53,799 nt of DNA from Paraliobacillus sp044383835 (GCF_044383835.1 NZ_JBISEP010000021.1:1-53799); one strand, 5' to 3'; shown: positions 15,960 to 25,634, counted from the stretch's first letter. Notes: generated by a model from the letters alone, not told the origin. Numbers and translations are program-made.

Positions 15960-18125
15960 ATGCGCTACATACCCCTCGCTTTTTTTGTAATCATTATTTT
16001 TCTAGCCTCACCAACTATTTCAGATGCAGTGTCACCAATAGAAAAAACACAAATAATTATTGAAGTCAATGGCGACCCTCAACAACATAAACAATACATA
16101 GAAACATATCATCCGACAATTGAAGTTGTTGAAGTATTTCATACATTATTTCAAGGACTTGCAATTCGAGCAAAAGATCATCAACTCGAACAATTATCAA
16201 AAGAAACATTTATTAAAAACAGCTACCCAGTTAAAACCTATCAAACACAATTGAATCAGAGTGTACCTTTTTTATTAAAAAAGGAAACCGTTCAAGTCGA
16301 TCGAACGTATACAGGAAAAGGTGTGAAGGTAGGTGTTATTGATACAGGGATCGACTACAATCATCCAGATTTACAATCCAATTATCAAGGCGGGTATGAT
16401 TTAGTGGATCTTGATGATGATCCGATGGAAACTACACTAACAGAAGGAGAACCTACCATACATGGTACCCATGTTGCTGGAATTATTGCCGCAAATGGTA
16501 AAATGAAAGGGATGGCACCAAATGTTTCGTTATATGGTTATCGAGCACTTGGACCGGGTGGTGCAGGCACATCGATTCAGGTCATTGCGGCATTGGAGAA
16601 AGCAGTAAACGACGGCATGGACATTATTAATATGTCACTAGGTAATACCGTGAATGGTCCTGATTGGCCAACGAGTGTTGCTGTAAATCGGGCAGTAGAA
16701 GAAGGTGTTTCGGTTGTTATAGCAAATGGGAATTCAGGTCCTGCCAATTGGACGGTTGGTTCACCAGCTACAGCGACGAAAGCGATCGCGGTAGGAGCAT
16801 CCACGCCGATAGTACAAACTGCCTCTATCATTGACCGTTTTGAAAAAAAACAAATTCCTTTAACGCCTATTGCGGGATCAATCGAGTGGACATTTCAACG
16901 CAAGTATCTGCTAGTTGACGGCGGTATTGGCAAAAAATTATCGAATATATCAGGAAAAATCGTTTTAATTAAGCGCGGTGAACATACCTTTACAGAAAAA
17001 GTTAAACAAGCAGAAGTGGGTGGTGCTGTAGGAGTAATCATTTATAATAATGAGGAGGAACCTTTCCAAGCTAGCCTTCAAGCGGAAAGCAACATTCCTG
17101 CTGTAACAGTTTCAAAAGCTGATGGAGAGTGGCTAAAAAAACAAGTGCAAAAAGATAGCTATTGGATTCAAACGATGCATCAACAACAGCAAGACCAAAT
17201 AACAGACTTTAGCTCAAGAGGACCTGTAACAGCTAATTGGTCAATTAAACCCGAAATTGTTGCACCTGGTGAGAACATAACAAGTACGATACCTAATAAT
17301 GGGTATCAATCTTTACAAGGAACCAGTATGGCTGCTCCCCACATAGCAGGTGCGTTAGCGTTATTAAAAGAGGCACATCCGAATTGGACACCAGCACAAT
17401 TGAAAGGTGCACTATTAACACAAGCTAAACCATTAAAAATCAATGGTGTGCTGTATGATCCAATTGAACAAGGGATGGGGAGAATTCGATTGAATGAATC
17501 AATTACGACGCGTACGATTCTACATGATTCATTGCTCTCGTTTGGGAAAATTGAAAATGGAAAAAAACGTTTAACTGCACATATAGAAATTGAAAATGTA
17601 TCAAACCAAACAAATCAATTTAGTTTTGATATTCCTAAACAACAACCTGGCTTACGTTGGTTCCTTCCTAAAAAAGTTTCAGTGAAACCAAATGAAAAGC
17701 GCTTCATTCCGATTGAATTGACAATCGATCCAAATCGGCTTCCCGAAGGTTTACACCAAGGGTGGTTAAAACTATTCAATGGAAAAGAAAGCTATCAATT
17801 ACCTTATCTATTTATTAACCAAACAGCTCAATACCCAAAAGCGATGGGGTTAGAATTAGAAGTAGACCCGTTTAATTTAAAAGAATATACTTATCGACTT
17901 TATCTTCCAGAGGATGTGAAAGAAGTAAAGGTTGACTTATATGACCCAAATACATTAGTGTTTGAAAAAACATTTATCGAGAAGAAAGACCAACCAAATG
18001 GGCTGTTAGAAGATAGGATTGCTAAAAAAGACTTACCTAAACCAGGTAACTATATTGCAGCAATTACCATTTCAACAAAAGACAATCATATGTACCATGA
18101 AGAAACGTTGCTTCGAATAAAATAG
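15960..18125 (+). CDS. Secreted subtilisin-family serine protease with PA domain (Vpr-like)
   Basis: The start chosen is ATG 15960, 9 bases after AAGGAG, giving 721 residues with a clear signal peptide (RYIPLAFFVIIIFLASP, cleavage near SDA). A short I9-type propeptide follows (about 30-95). The S8 catalytic triad is Asp128 (VIDTGIDYNHPDL), His168 (HGTHVAG) and Ser456 (GTSMAAPH). A PA domain (about 305-410) interrupts the catalytic domain between His and Ser, as in Bacillus Vpr, and the C-terminal 200 residues are beta-rich. Likely function is extracellular protein degradation. ATAAGATCA occurs twice upstream (15832 and 15854). Confidence 0.9.
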   Translation: MRYIPLAFFVIIIFLASPTISDAVSPIEKTQIIIEVNGDPQQHKQYIETYHPTIEVVEVFHTLFQGLAIRAKDHQLEQLSKETFIKNSYPVKTYQTQLNQSVPFLLKKETVQVDRTYTGKGVKVGVIDTGIDYNHPDLQSNYQGGYDLVDLDDDPMETTLTEGEPTIHGTHVAGIIAANGKMKGMAPNVSLYGYRALGPGGAGTSIQVIAALEKAVNDGMDIINMSLGNTVNGPDWPTSVAVNRAVEEGVSVVIANGNSGPANWTVGSPATATKAIAVGASTPIVQTASIIDRFEKKQIPLTPIAGSIEWTFQRKYLLVDGGIGKKLSNISGKIVLIKRGEHTFTEKVKQAEVGGAVGVIIYNNEEEPFQASLQAESNIPAVTVSKADGEWLKKQVQKDSYWIQTMHQQQQDQITDFSSRGPVTANWSIKPEIVAPGENITSTIPNNGYQSLQGTSMAAPHIAGALALLKEAHPNWTPAQLKGALLTQAKPLKINGVLYDPIEQGMGRIRLNESITTRTILHDSLLSFGKIENGKKRLTAHIEIENVSNQTNQFSFDIPKQQPGLRWFLPKKVSVKPNEKRFIPIELTIDPNRLPEGLHQGWLKLFNGKESYQLPYLFINQTAQYPKAMGLELEVDPFNLKEYTYRLYLPEDVKEVKVDLYDPNTLVFEKTFIEKKDQPNGLLEDRIAKKDLPKPGNYIAAITISTKDNHMYHEETLLRIK

Positions 18126-18606
18126 CTTTATCGTTCACCTCGTTTTGTACTTATTTATTTCTAAGATTACTTTTAAAATAAATAAGATGAAATAAATATT
18201 GTGACTAGCAAAATTAACTGATAAGATGAAATAAGTGAAATATTAAGTAAATGTCACAAAATTGTTACTACACATCTCGTGTATAATTTATTATAATGAA
18301 AGATAGTCATTTTATTTTTTGTATTTTACTTGTGGAAGAATTGACAGTCAATCTTCCCTACTGTAAGCTGTTTTTTATAGAATGACAGTACGCTCATACA
18401 ATGTTTTCGCTGCTATTCCTTTTATATGAAGAGAAGGGTTATTCATTTAGTTAACCATGATTCCTGAAAATATTGGATAAGTATGGAATAAGTATCACTT
18501 TTGAAACAGGTCTATGTCAAATGTAATTGGTGATCCATATTTAGTGTGAAATGGTTATTGAGTATGCCTTTCGTTCCATTACAAATATTTGGGGGATAAA
18601 AAAGTC
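18126..18606 (+). other. Long upstream region and leader of the atp operon
   Basis: No gene is supported. A 14-base direct repeat ATAAGATGAAATAA occurs at 18182-18195 and 18221-18234. The likely promoter is TACACA (18269-18274), 17 bases, TATAAT (18292-18297), with a second TATAAT at 18282-18287. This gives a leader of about 300 bases with a hairpin at 18334-18357 (GGAAGAATTGAC against GTCAATCTTCC) and TACTGT/ACAGTA arms near 18359-18390. The ribosome binding site GGGGG is at 18591. Confidence 0.5.
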
Positions 18607-18990
18607 ATGTCAGATATGTCTTATCAGCAAGTGATGAAGCGTCAAAAAAAATGGATGCTATATTACTTAGTGCTACTCACCTTGGCGATGTTCATTACAT
18701 CTTATCAACCTTTTTTTAACGGCTTATTACTAGGAACGACTGTAAGCTTGTATAATCTATCGCTACTGCATCGTAAAATACAAAACTTTAGCTTTAAGGT
18801 AGATAATAGACCAAAAATGCACCGTTTAGGAACGATATCTCGATTTGCTACTGTTGGTCTAGCTGTAATAATTGGTTTTGAACTAGAATCATATTTCCAC
18901 TTGGCTGGAATTGTTTTGGGATTAACGACAATGTTTGTTGTCGTAATCATAGATTTTGCACTTTATAGTAAACAAGAAAGTGATAGTTAG
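18607..18990 (+). CDS. atpI: ATP synthase operon protein AtpI
   Basis: AtpI is a small membrane protein that helps assemble the c-ring, and possibly aids Mg2+ supply, in F-type ATP synthase biogenesis. The 127-residue product starting at ATG 18607 has four predicted membrane helices (about 15-33, 37-55, 72-90, 95-115). An in-frame TTG at 18589 overlaps the GGGGGAT ribosome binding site and is therefore rejected as start. It is the first gene of the atp operon, as in Bacillus, and atpB follows 17 bases later. Confidence 0.9.
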   Translation: MSDMSYQQVMKRQKKWMLYYLVLLTLAMFITSYQPFFNGLLLGTTVSLYNLSLLHRKIQNFSFKVDNRPKMHRLGTISRFATVGLAVIIGFELESYFHLAGIVLGLTTMFVVVIIDFALYSKQESDS

Positions 18991-19007
18991 AAAAGAGGTG
19001 AAGGAAA

Positions 19008-19730
19008 ATGGATCATACAGCACCAATATATGAGAATGTCTTTGGTATCTCTTGGTTGAGCTTTAATGCTTCGACCGTTTTAATGACTTTTATTGCATGT
19101 GTGATTGTCTTTATCATTGGCGTCTTAGCCAGTCGAAACCTTAAGATGCGTCCAACTGGTGTTCAGAATGCGATGGAATGGCTCGTTGATTTTGTCAAAG
19201 GGATCATTAGTGATTCAATGGACTGGCGAACAGGTAAAACATTTTTGCCATTAGGACTTACACTAATTACTTTTATCTTTATTAGTAACATATTAGGTGT
19301 TATTGTAATGATTGTGCATGGAGATGACCTGTGGTGGAAATCACCAACCTCAGATGCTGGAATTACATTAGGTTTAGCAGGTTTCATTATTGTATTGACA
19401 AACTATTATGGTATGAAACTGAGAGGGACTAAGAAATATGTTAAGGGGCTTATGGAACCAGTACCATTCATGTTGCCATTTAAATTGGTCGAAGAGTTCA
19501 CCAATACGATGACGTTAGGTTTCCGTCTATTTGGTAATATTTTTGCAGGAGAAGTTTTACTGTCCTTAATTACACAGTTAGCTTTCTTGCTTGTTCCAAT
19601 CACCTTTCTTGCTATTGTTCCAATGATGGTATGGCAAGGATTTAGTTTATTTATTGGTGCAATACAAGCATTTATTTTTACCATGTTAACAATGGTTTAT
19701 ATGTCACATAAAGTGGCAGATGACCATTAA
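19008..19730 (+). CDS. atpB: ATP synthase subunit a
   Basis: Subunit a forms the proton half-channels against the c-ring in the F0 sector. The 240-residue protein has about five to six membrane helices. The conserved segment TLGFRLFGNIFAGEVLL carries the essential arginine of the channel, and the C-terminal helix QAFIFTMLTMVYM is typical. It starts at ATG 19008 after GAGGTGAAGGA, 17 bases past atpI. A 58-base gap before atpE contains AAAGGAGG. Confidence 0.97.
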   Translation: MDHTAPIYENVFGISWLSFNASTVLMTFIACVIVFIIGVLASRNLKMRPTGVQNAMEWLVDFVKGIISDSMDWRTGKTFLPLGLTLITFIFISNILGVIVMIVHGDDLWWKSPTSDAGITLGLAGFIIVLTNYYGMKLRGTKKYVKGLMEPVPFMLPFKLVEEFTNTMTLGFRLFGNIFAGEVLLSLITQLAFLLVPITFLAIVPMMVWQGFSLFIGAIQAFIFTMLTMVYMSHKVADDH

Positions 19731-19788
19731 ATAAATTCATGTAAAAACAATTTTTGTTTTACATACATTCTAAAGGAGGAGTATTTAC

Positions 19789-20001
19789 ATGGAAGCATTA
19801 GCAGCAGCAATAGCAGTAGGTGTAGCGGCACTAGGAGCCAGCTTCGCCAACGGAAAGATCGTATCACGTACAATTGATGGGATTTCACGTCAACCAGAAC
19901 TAAAAGGTCCATTACAACAAGTAATGTTAATTGGTATCGCACTAGTTGAGGCGATCCCGATCTTTGCCGTAGTAGTAGCTTTTCTGATCTTATTTATTTA
20001 A
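19789..20001 (+). CDS. atpE: ATP synthase subunit c
   Basis: Subunit c forms the rotating ring of F0. The 70-residue hairpin has two membrane helices joined by the polar loop RQPE (34-37). Glu54 in ALVEAIP carries the translocated ion; I do not see the extended sodium-binding motif, so protons are the expected ion. The ribosome binding site AAAGGAGGAG is the strongest in the operon, fitting the many copies of c needed per complex. Two hairpins, one a canonical terminator, follow the gene. Confidence 0.97.
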   Translation: MEALAAAIAVGVAALGASFANGKIVSRTIDGISRQPELKGPLQQVMLIGIALVEAIPIFAVVVAFLILFI

Positions 20002-20010
20002 AAAATACAA

Positions 20011-20045
20011 AAGGCGAAGTTTTATCATTTGTTTAACTTCGCCTT
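20011..20045 (+). terminator. Perfect hairpin after atpE, no T tract
   Basis: AAGGCGAAGTT and AACTTCGCCTT form an 11-bp perfect stem with a 13-base loop. Without a T run it is more likely an mRNA-stabilising or processing structure at the end of the atpIBE segment. Confidence 0.6.
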
Positions 20046-20089
20046 GAAGTTTATTAGCATATGATCATGGAAAATAGGGCTTTCACCAT

Positions 20090-20118
20090 AAAACTTGGCG
20101 ATAAGCCAAGTTTTTTCT
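20090..20118 (+). terminator. Intrinsic terminator inside the atp operon, between atpE and atpF
   Basis: AAAACTTGGC (20090-20099) and GCCAAGTTTT (20105-20114) pair around a 5-base loop and the T run continues to 20116. It has all features of a Rho-independent terminator yet lies in the middle of an operon. No clear promoter was found between it and atpF at 20192, so partial read-through is expected. Confidence 0.8.
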
Positions 20119-20191
20119 TCCTAAACGAAAACAATAGTTAACAATGATAATGCCAATTTTATGAAAGAAGCATTCGAAGGGAGTGAATGGT

Positions 20192-20713
20192 GTGGAATTG
20201 TTAAGTCATTCATTGGTAGGTGTAAGTGTCGGTGGCTTTTACGTCGGTGACATTTTATTTGGGATCGGCAGTTTCGCTGTCTTACTTGCATTATTGAAAA
20301 AGTATGCATGGGGACCAATGTTAAGCAAAATGGAAGAACGCGAAAATTATATAGCGAATGAGTTAGATGTTGCCGAGAAGAACCGAATAGAAGCGGAAAA
20401 AGCTTCACTTGAAGCGAATGAAAACTTAAATAGAACACGTCAAGAAGCACAATCTATTATTGATGAAGCGAAAAAAGCAGGTGTGAAACAAGAAGAGACA
20501 ATTATCCAATCTGCTGAAATGGCGGCAGAGAAGATAAAGCAAGCAGCGCAAGAAGAAATTAAACAAGAAAAAGACAGAGCAATTGAAGCACTGCAAGAGC
20601 AAGTTGCAAGTCTCTCTGTTCAAATTGCAACGAAAGTAATTGAGAAAGAGATTAACGTTGAAGACCAAGAACGCTTAATTTCTGACTATATGAAACAGAT
20701 AGGAGAAGAGTGA
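20192..20713 (+). CDS. atpF: ATP synthase subunit b
   Basis: Subunit b is the peripheral stalk that holds F1 against rotation. The 173-residue protein has one N-terminal membrane helix (about 12-30) and a long charged coiled coil rich in Ala, Glu, Lys and Gln. GTG 20192 is preferred because it lies 8 bases after AAGGGAG; the in-frame GTG at 20183 overlaps this site. Its stop overlaps the atpH start by one base, indicating translational coupling. Confidence 0.93.
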   Translation: MELLSHSLVGVSVGGFYVGDILFGIGSFAVLLALLKKYAWGPMLSKMEERENYIANELDVAEKNRIEAEKASLEANENLNRTRQEAQSIIDEAKKAGVKQEETIIQSAEMAAEKIKQAAQEEIKQEKDRAIEALQEQVASLSVQIATKVIEKEINVEDQERLISDYMKQIGEE

Positions 20714-21255
20714 TGAGTAAAGCAATGATTTCAAAGCGCTACGCAGAAGCTCTTTTTCAACTAGCAAAAGAAAAGCATATCATCGAATCGCTCGAATCAG
20801 AATGGATGATTGTAAAAGAAGTTTTTCAGCAAAATCAAAATTTTATCCGATTTTTAGAAAATCCAGGATTTAATAAAAATAATAAGAAACAAATAATTGA
20901 CGACGTATTTCATGATTTTTCTGTAGAAGTCAAAAGTACACTTAAACTAATCGTTGATCATCAATCAGAGGAGTTAGTTATCGACATCGTTGATCAATTT
21001 GTCAACCTAGCAGAAGAGTCACGAGGTACGAAGCGAGCGATTGTTTACTCTGTTCGTGAACTGTCTGAAGCAGAAAAACAACAATTAGCGGATGTGTTTC
21101 AAGCGAAATTACATATTGCTAAATTAAAAATTGATAATGTTATTGATCCAAATGTACTTGGTGGTGTGAAGCTTCGTATTGGAAATACTGTGTATGATGG
21201 CTCAGTAAAAGGTAAATTAGAAAGAATGGAAAAGAATATAACGATAACAAATTAG
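20713..21255 (+). CDS. atpH: ATP synthase subunit delta
   Basis: Subunit delta joins the peripheral stalk to the top of F1. The 180-residue protein begins MSKAMISKRYAEALFQLA, the usual family start, and ends with the conserved GGVKLRIGNTVYDGSVKGKLERM. The ATG at 20713 overlaps the atpF TGA and lies 7 bases after GGAGAAG. Confidence 0.95.
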   Translation: MSKAMISKRYAEALFQLAKEKHIIESLESEWMIVKEVFQQNQNFIRFLENPGFNKNNKKQIIDDVFHDFSVEVKSTLKLIVDHQSEELVIDIVDQFVNLAEESRGTKRAIVYSVRELSEAEKQQLADVFQAKLHIAKLKIDNVIDPNVLGGVKLRIGNTVYDGSVKGKLERMEKNITITN

Positions 21256-21278
21256 TGACAAGATAGGGGTGAATTGGC

Positions 21279-22787
21279 ATGAGCATAAAAGCTGAAGAAA
21301 TCAGTGCACTGATTAAACAGCAGATTGAAAATTATCAAGCAGATATTGAAGTCAGTGATATCGGTACTGTAATTGAAATTGGTGACGGTATCGCTAGAGT
21401 GCATGGTTTAGACAATGTAATGTCTGGAGAGCTTGTGGAATTTTCAAATGGAGTAATGGGATTAGCCCAGAATTTAGAAGAAAGTAATGTTGGTATTGTA
21501 ATTCTAGGCCCTTACACGGATATTCGTGAAGGTGACCAAGTGAAACGTACAGGTAGAATTATGGAGGTGCCAGTAGGTGAACAATTACTAGGACGCGTTG
21601 TCAATCCACTAGGTCAACCAATTGATGGTAAAGGTCCAGTTGAAACAACGAAGACACGTCCAATTGAAGCGCCAGCACCAGGTGTAATGGATCGTAAATC
21701 CGTTCATGAGCCACTACAAACTGGAATTAAAGCAATTGATGCACTTGTGCCAATCGGTAGAGGTCAGCGTGAATTAATTATTGGTGACCGTCAAACAGGG
21801 AAAACAACAGTTGCTGTTGATACGATACTAAACCAAAAGGATCAAGATATGATCTGTATCTATGTTGCAATTGGACAAAAAGATTCAACGGTTCGTGCAA
21901 CAACAGAGGTATTTCGTCGTTATGGTGCATTAGATTATACAATCGTTGTTAGTGCCGGTGCATCAGAACCAGCACCATTGCAATACCTAGCGCCATATGC
22001 TGGTGTGTCAATGGGAGAAGAATTCATGTACAATGGCAAGCATGTGCTTGTTGTATATGATGACTTAACGAAACAAGCAACAGCTTACCGTGAACTTTCA
22101 TTACTATTAAAACGCCCACCAGGCCGTGAAGCATTCCCGGGAGATGTTTTCTATTTACACTCACGTCTATTGGAGCGTGCAGCGAAATTAAGTGATGAAA
22201 AAGGCGGCGGTTCCTTAACTGCTCTTCCGTTTGTTGAAACACAAGCAGGGGATATTTCTGCATATATTCCAACAAACGTTATTTCTATTACAGATGGTCA
22301 GATTTTCTTACAATCAGATTTATTCTTCTCTGGTGTAAGACCGGCAATTAACCCAGGTCTTTCAGTGTCTCGTGTAGGTGGTTCTGCACAAATTAAAGCA
22401 ATGAAAAAAGTTGCAGGGACATTACGTCTAGACTTAGCTTCGTATCGTGAGTTAGAATCATTTGCTCAATTTGGTTCTGATTTAGATAAAGCAACGCAAG
22501 CGAAACTTAACCGTGGAGCTCGTACAGTTGAAGTGTTAAAACAAGGGTTACATAAGCCACTGGTTGTTGAAAAACAAGTAATGATTATTTATGCGTTGAT
22601 CAATGGTTATTTAGATGATATTCCTGTTGAAGACATTACACGTTTTGAAGCAGAACTATTTGACTTCTTAGACCTCAACCATGCAGCTATGTTAACAACT
22701 ATTCGAGAAACAGGTCAACTAGCAGAAAAAGAAACAATGGATGCAGCGATTGAAGCATTTATTAAGCAATTCGTTGTTACACAATAA
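21279..22787 (+). CDS. atpA: ATP synthase subunit alpha
   Basis: Alpha is the non-catalytic nucleotide-binding subunit of the F1 hexamer. The 502-residue protein has an N-terminal beta-barrel (about 25-95), the P-loop GDRQTGKT at 169-176, and the signature PAINPGLSVSRVGGSAQ. Length and order equal those of Bacillus. The ATG follows AGGGGTGA, 23 bases after atpH. Confidence 0.98.
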   Translation: MSIKAEEISALIKQQIENYQADIEVSDIGTVIEIGDGIARVHGLDNVMSGELVEFSNGVMGLAQNLEESNVGIVILGPYTDIREGDQVKRTGRIMEVPVGEQLLGRVVNPLGQPIDGKGPVETTKTRPIEAPAPGVMDRKSVHEPLQTGIKAIDALVPIGRGQRELIIGDRQTGKTTVAVDTILNQKDQDMICIYVAIGQKDSTVRATTEVFRRYGALDYTIVVSAGASEPAPLQYLAPYAGVSMGEEFMYNGKHVLVVYDDLTKQATAYRELSLLLKRPPGREAFPGDVFYLHSRLLERAAKLSDEKGGGSLTALPFVETQAGDISAYIPTNVISITDGQIFLQSDLFFSGVRPAINPGLSVSRVGGSAQIKAMKKVAGTLRLDLASYRELESFAQFGSDLDKATQAKLNRGARTVEVLKQGLHKPLVVEKQVMIIYALINGYLDDIPVEDITRFEAELFDFLDLNHAAMLTTIRETGQLAEKETMDAAIEAFIKQFVVTQ

Positions 22788-22853
22788 GTTTAAAGACAAA
22801 GAATGATTAGATATATTGACTAGAAACCTTCCATGAAAGGAGGCTGACTTGTT

Positions 22854-23726
22854 GTGGCGTCATTGAGGGATATTCAAACACGTATTACATCAACAAAAAA
22901 GACAAAACAAATTACGAATGCGATGCACATGGTATCTGCTTCTAAACTAAATAAAGCAGAACAAAATGCGACCTCTTTTGTACCTTATAGTGATAAAATA
23001 CAAGAAATTGTTAACCATATTGCTTCTAGCACAGAAGAAGATGCGCATCCAATGCTCGTGCATCGTGAAGTGAAAAAGACGGCTTATTTTGTCATTACGT
23101 CTGACCGTGGATTAGCTGGTCCTTTTAATAGTGGAATATTACGTAAAGTCTATCGCACGATTCAAGAAAAACATCAATCATCAGATGAGTATACGATCAT
23201 TGTCGCTGGACGAATCGGTAGAGATTTCTTCAAACAACGCAAGATGCCAATAGCAAACGAAATTATTGGATTGTCTGACCAACCGGTATTTTCAGATATT
23301 CAAGATTTAACGAATGAAACAGTTCAATTATTCATTGATCAAGAAATTGATGAGCTGTACATTGTTTATAATCATTTTATCAATGCTATTTCACAAGAAG
23401 TTGTTTCAAAAAAGATACTTCCATTAACGGATGTGCATGAAAAAAATGATCATCCGGCTGACACTGAAAGTATCTACGTATTTGAACCAAGTGAGGAAGA
23501 GATTTTACAAACATTATTACCACAATATGCAGAAAGCTTAATTTACGGTGCACTTCTTGACAGTAAAGCTAGTGAGCACGCATCACGTATGACGGCAATG
23601 CGAAGTGCAACAGATAATGCAAATGATTTAATTGATGATCTATCCTTACAATATAACAGAGCTAGACAAGCTGCTATTACGCAAGAAATTTCGGAAATTG
23701 TTGGAGGAGCAGCAGCGCAAGAATAA
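22854..23726 (+). CDS. atpG: ATP synthase subunit gamma
   Basis: Gamma is the central rotor shaft of F1. The 290-residue protein starts MASLRDIQTRITSTKKTKQITNAMHMVSASKL, the conserved N-terminal helix that fits inside the hexamer, and ends with the matching C-terminal helix ASRMTAMRSATDNANDLIDDL. The start is GTG 22854 after AAAGGAGG. A 66-base gap separates it from atpA without an evident terminator. Confidence 0.97.
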   Translation: MASLRDIQTRITSTKKTKQITNAMHMVSASKLNKAEQNATSFVPYSDKIQEIVNHIASSTEEDAHPMLVHREVKKTAYFVITSDRGLAGPFNSGILRKVYRTIQEKHQSSDEYTIIVAGRIGRDFFKQRKMPIANEIIGLSDQPVFSDIQDLTNETVQLFIDQEIDELYIVYNHFINAISQEVVSKKILPLTDVHEKNDHPADTESIYVFEPSEEEILQTLLPQYAESLIYGALLDSKASEHASRMTAMRSATDNANDLIDDLSLQYNRARQAAITQEISEIVGGAAAQE

Positions 23727-23753
23727 TGAAACCGTGTGTTAGGAGGGAAAAGG

Positions 23754-25151
23754 ATGAGTAAAGGGCACGTAACACAAATAATGGGGCCTGTTATCGACGT
23801 TAAATTCGATGATAATCTCCCAGAGTTATATAGTGCATTGTTAGTTTATCCAGAAGCAGATAATTCGACAGCGCTAACCCTTGAAGTGGCATTACACTTA
23901 GGTGATGATACAGTACGTACCATTGCAATGTCATCCACAGAAGGAATCAGACGAGGTGCAGAAGTTGAAAACACTGGTGCACCAATTTCAGTACCAGTTG
24001 GTAATGAAACGCTAGGACGTGTATTTAACGTTTTAGGCGAAGAAATTGATTTAGACGAAAAAATAAATGAAGGTGTTCGACGTGATCCGATTCATCGTCA
24101 ATCACCAGACTTTGAACATTTAGCAACAGAAACAGAGATTCTTGAGACCGGTATTAAAGTAGTTGATTTATTAGCTCCTTATATTAAAGGTGGTAAAATT
24201 GGCTTGTTCGGCGGTGCAGGTGTTGGTAAAACCGTATTGATTCAAGAGCTAATTAATAACATTGCGCAAGAACATGGTGGTATTTCTGTGTTTGCAGGTG
24301 TTGGAGAACGTACTCGTGAAGGAAATGACCTTTATTATGAAATGAAAGATTCTGGTGTTATTACAAAAACAGCGATGGTATTCGGTCAAATGAACGAGCC
24401 TCCTGGTGCACGTATGCGTGTAGCATTAACTGGTCTTACAATGGCGGAATATTTCCGTGATGAACAAGGCCAAGATGTGCTTCTATTTATTGATAACATT
24501 TTCCGTTTCACACAAGCAGGTCAAGAAATTTCTGCCTTGCTTGGACGTATGCCATCAGCGGTTGGTTATCAACCAACATTGGCAACAGAAATGGGGCAAT
24601 TGCAAGAACGTATTACTTCTACAGATAAAGGTTCTGTTACATCTATTCAAGCAATTTATGTGCCAGCGGATGACTATACTGACCCTGCGCCAGCAACCAC
24701 CTTTGCTCACTTAGATGCAACAACTAACCTAGATCGTAAACTTTCTGAGCAAGGGATTTATCCTGCGGTAGATCCATTAGCATCTACATCACGCGCCCTT
24801 GATCCAGAAGTTGTTGGAGAAGACCATTATAACGTGGCACGTGATGTACAACAGACGCTGCAACGCTATAAGGAACTACAAGACATTATCGCTATCCTAG
24901 GAATGGATGAACTTTCAGATGAAGATAAATTAACGGTAGCACGTGCTCGTCGTATTCAATTCTTCTTATCTCAGAACTTCCACGTTGCAGAACAATTTAC
25001 AGGTCAAGAAGGTTCCTATGTACCTGTTAAAGAAACTGTTCGTGGCTTCAAAGAAATTTTAGATGGTAAGTATGATGATCTTCCAGAAGACGCGTTCCGT
25101 TTAGTTGGAACAATTGAAGAGGTTGTAGAAAAAGCAAAACAAATGGCGTAA
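23754..25151 (+). CDS. atpD: ATP synthase subunit beta
   Basis: Beta carries the catalytic sites of F1. With ATG 23754, 7 bases after AGGAGG, it has 465 residues; the in-frame GTG at 23736 lies upstream of that site. The P-loop GGAGVGKT is at 153-160, followed by the catalytic region FAGVGERTREGNDL and the signature PAVDPLASTSRAL. It follows atpG by 27 bases. Confidence 0.98.
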   Translation: MSKGHVTQIMGPVIDVKFDDNLPELYSALLVYPEADNSTALTLEVALHLGDDTVRTIAMSSTEGIRRGAEVENTGAPISVPVGNETLGRVFNVLGEEIDLDEKINEGVRRDPIHRQSPDFEHLATETEILETGIKVVDLLAPYIKGGKIGLFGGAGVGKTVLIQELINNIAQEHGGISVFAGVGERTREGNDLYYEMKDSGVITKTAMVFGQMNEPPGARMRVALTGLTMAEYFRDEQGQDVLLFIDNIFRFTQAGQEISALLGRMPSAVGYQPTLATEMGQLQERITSTDKGSVTSIQAIYVPADDYTDPAPATTFAHLDATTNLDRKLSEQGIYPAVDPLASTSRALDPEVVGEDHYNVARDVQQTLQRYKELQDIIAILGMDELSDEDKLTVARARRIQFFLSQNFHVAEQFTGQEGSYVPVKETVRGFKEILDGKYDDLPEDAFRLVGTIEEVVEKAKQMA

Positions 25152-25175
25152 TAGAAATGCCGAGGAGGGGTTTCG

Positions 25176-25577
25176 TTGAAAACACTAACGGTGAGTGTTG
25201 TCACTCCTGATGGCCCTATTCTGGAAGATACATTTGAAATGGTCAGCTGTAAGTCTGAAGATGGTGAATTAGGGATTTTACCTAATCATATTCCTTTAGT
25301 TGCGCCGTTAATTATTAGTGCTGTACGTTTAAAACGCGCAGGCGAAACAATACGAGTAGCAATTGGTGGAGGCTTTATTGAAGTGAATGAGAATAAAGTA
25401 ACCATTTTAGCTCAATCAGCTGAAAAACCGGGCGATATTGATGTACAACGTGCGCGTAAAGCAAAGGAACGCGCCGAACGTCGCCTGAAAGCTAAGCAGG
25501 ATGATATTGATTTCAGAAGGGCAGAATATGCATTAAAACGTGCAATAAACCGTCTAGATGTTGTAGAAAAGCGTTAA
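25176..25577 (+). CDS. atpC: ATP synthase subunit epsilon
   Basis: Epsilon couples the rotor to F1 and can inhibit ATP hydrolysis through its C-terminal helices. The 133-residue protein has the N-terminal beta sandwich (about 3-85, with EDGELGILPNHIPLVAPL) and two C-terminal helices rich in Arg and Lys. The start is TTG 25176 after GAGGAGGGG. It is the last gene of the operon and a terminator follows. Confidence 0.96.
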   Translation: MKTLTVSVVTPDGPILEDTFEMVSCKSEDGELGILPNHIPLVAPLIISAVRLKRAGETIRVAIGGGFIEVNENKVTILAQSAEKPGDIDVQRARKAKERAERRLKAKQDDIDFRRAEYALKRAINRLDVVEKR

Positions 25578-25593
25578 AAAACTAAACTAGACA

Positions 25594-25634
25594 AAAAAAG
25601 ACTTTAATCCCGAAATGGAATTAAAGTCTTTTAT
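25594..25634 (+). terminator. Intrinsic terminator of the atp operon
   Basis: AAAAGACTTTAATCC pairs with GGAATTAAAGTCTTTT with one bulged base; the T-rich end continues as TTTTATTATG. It lies 20 bases after the atpC stop. Confidence 0.85.
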
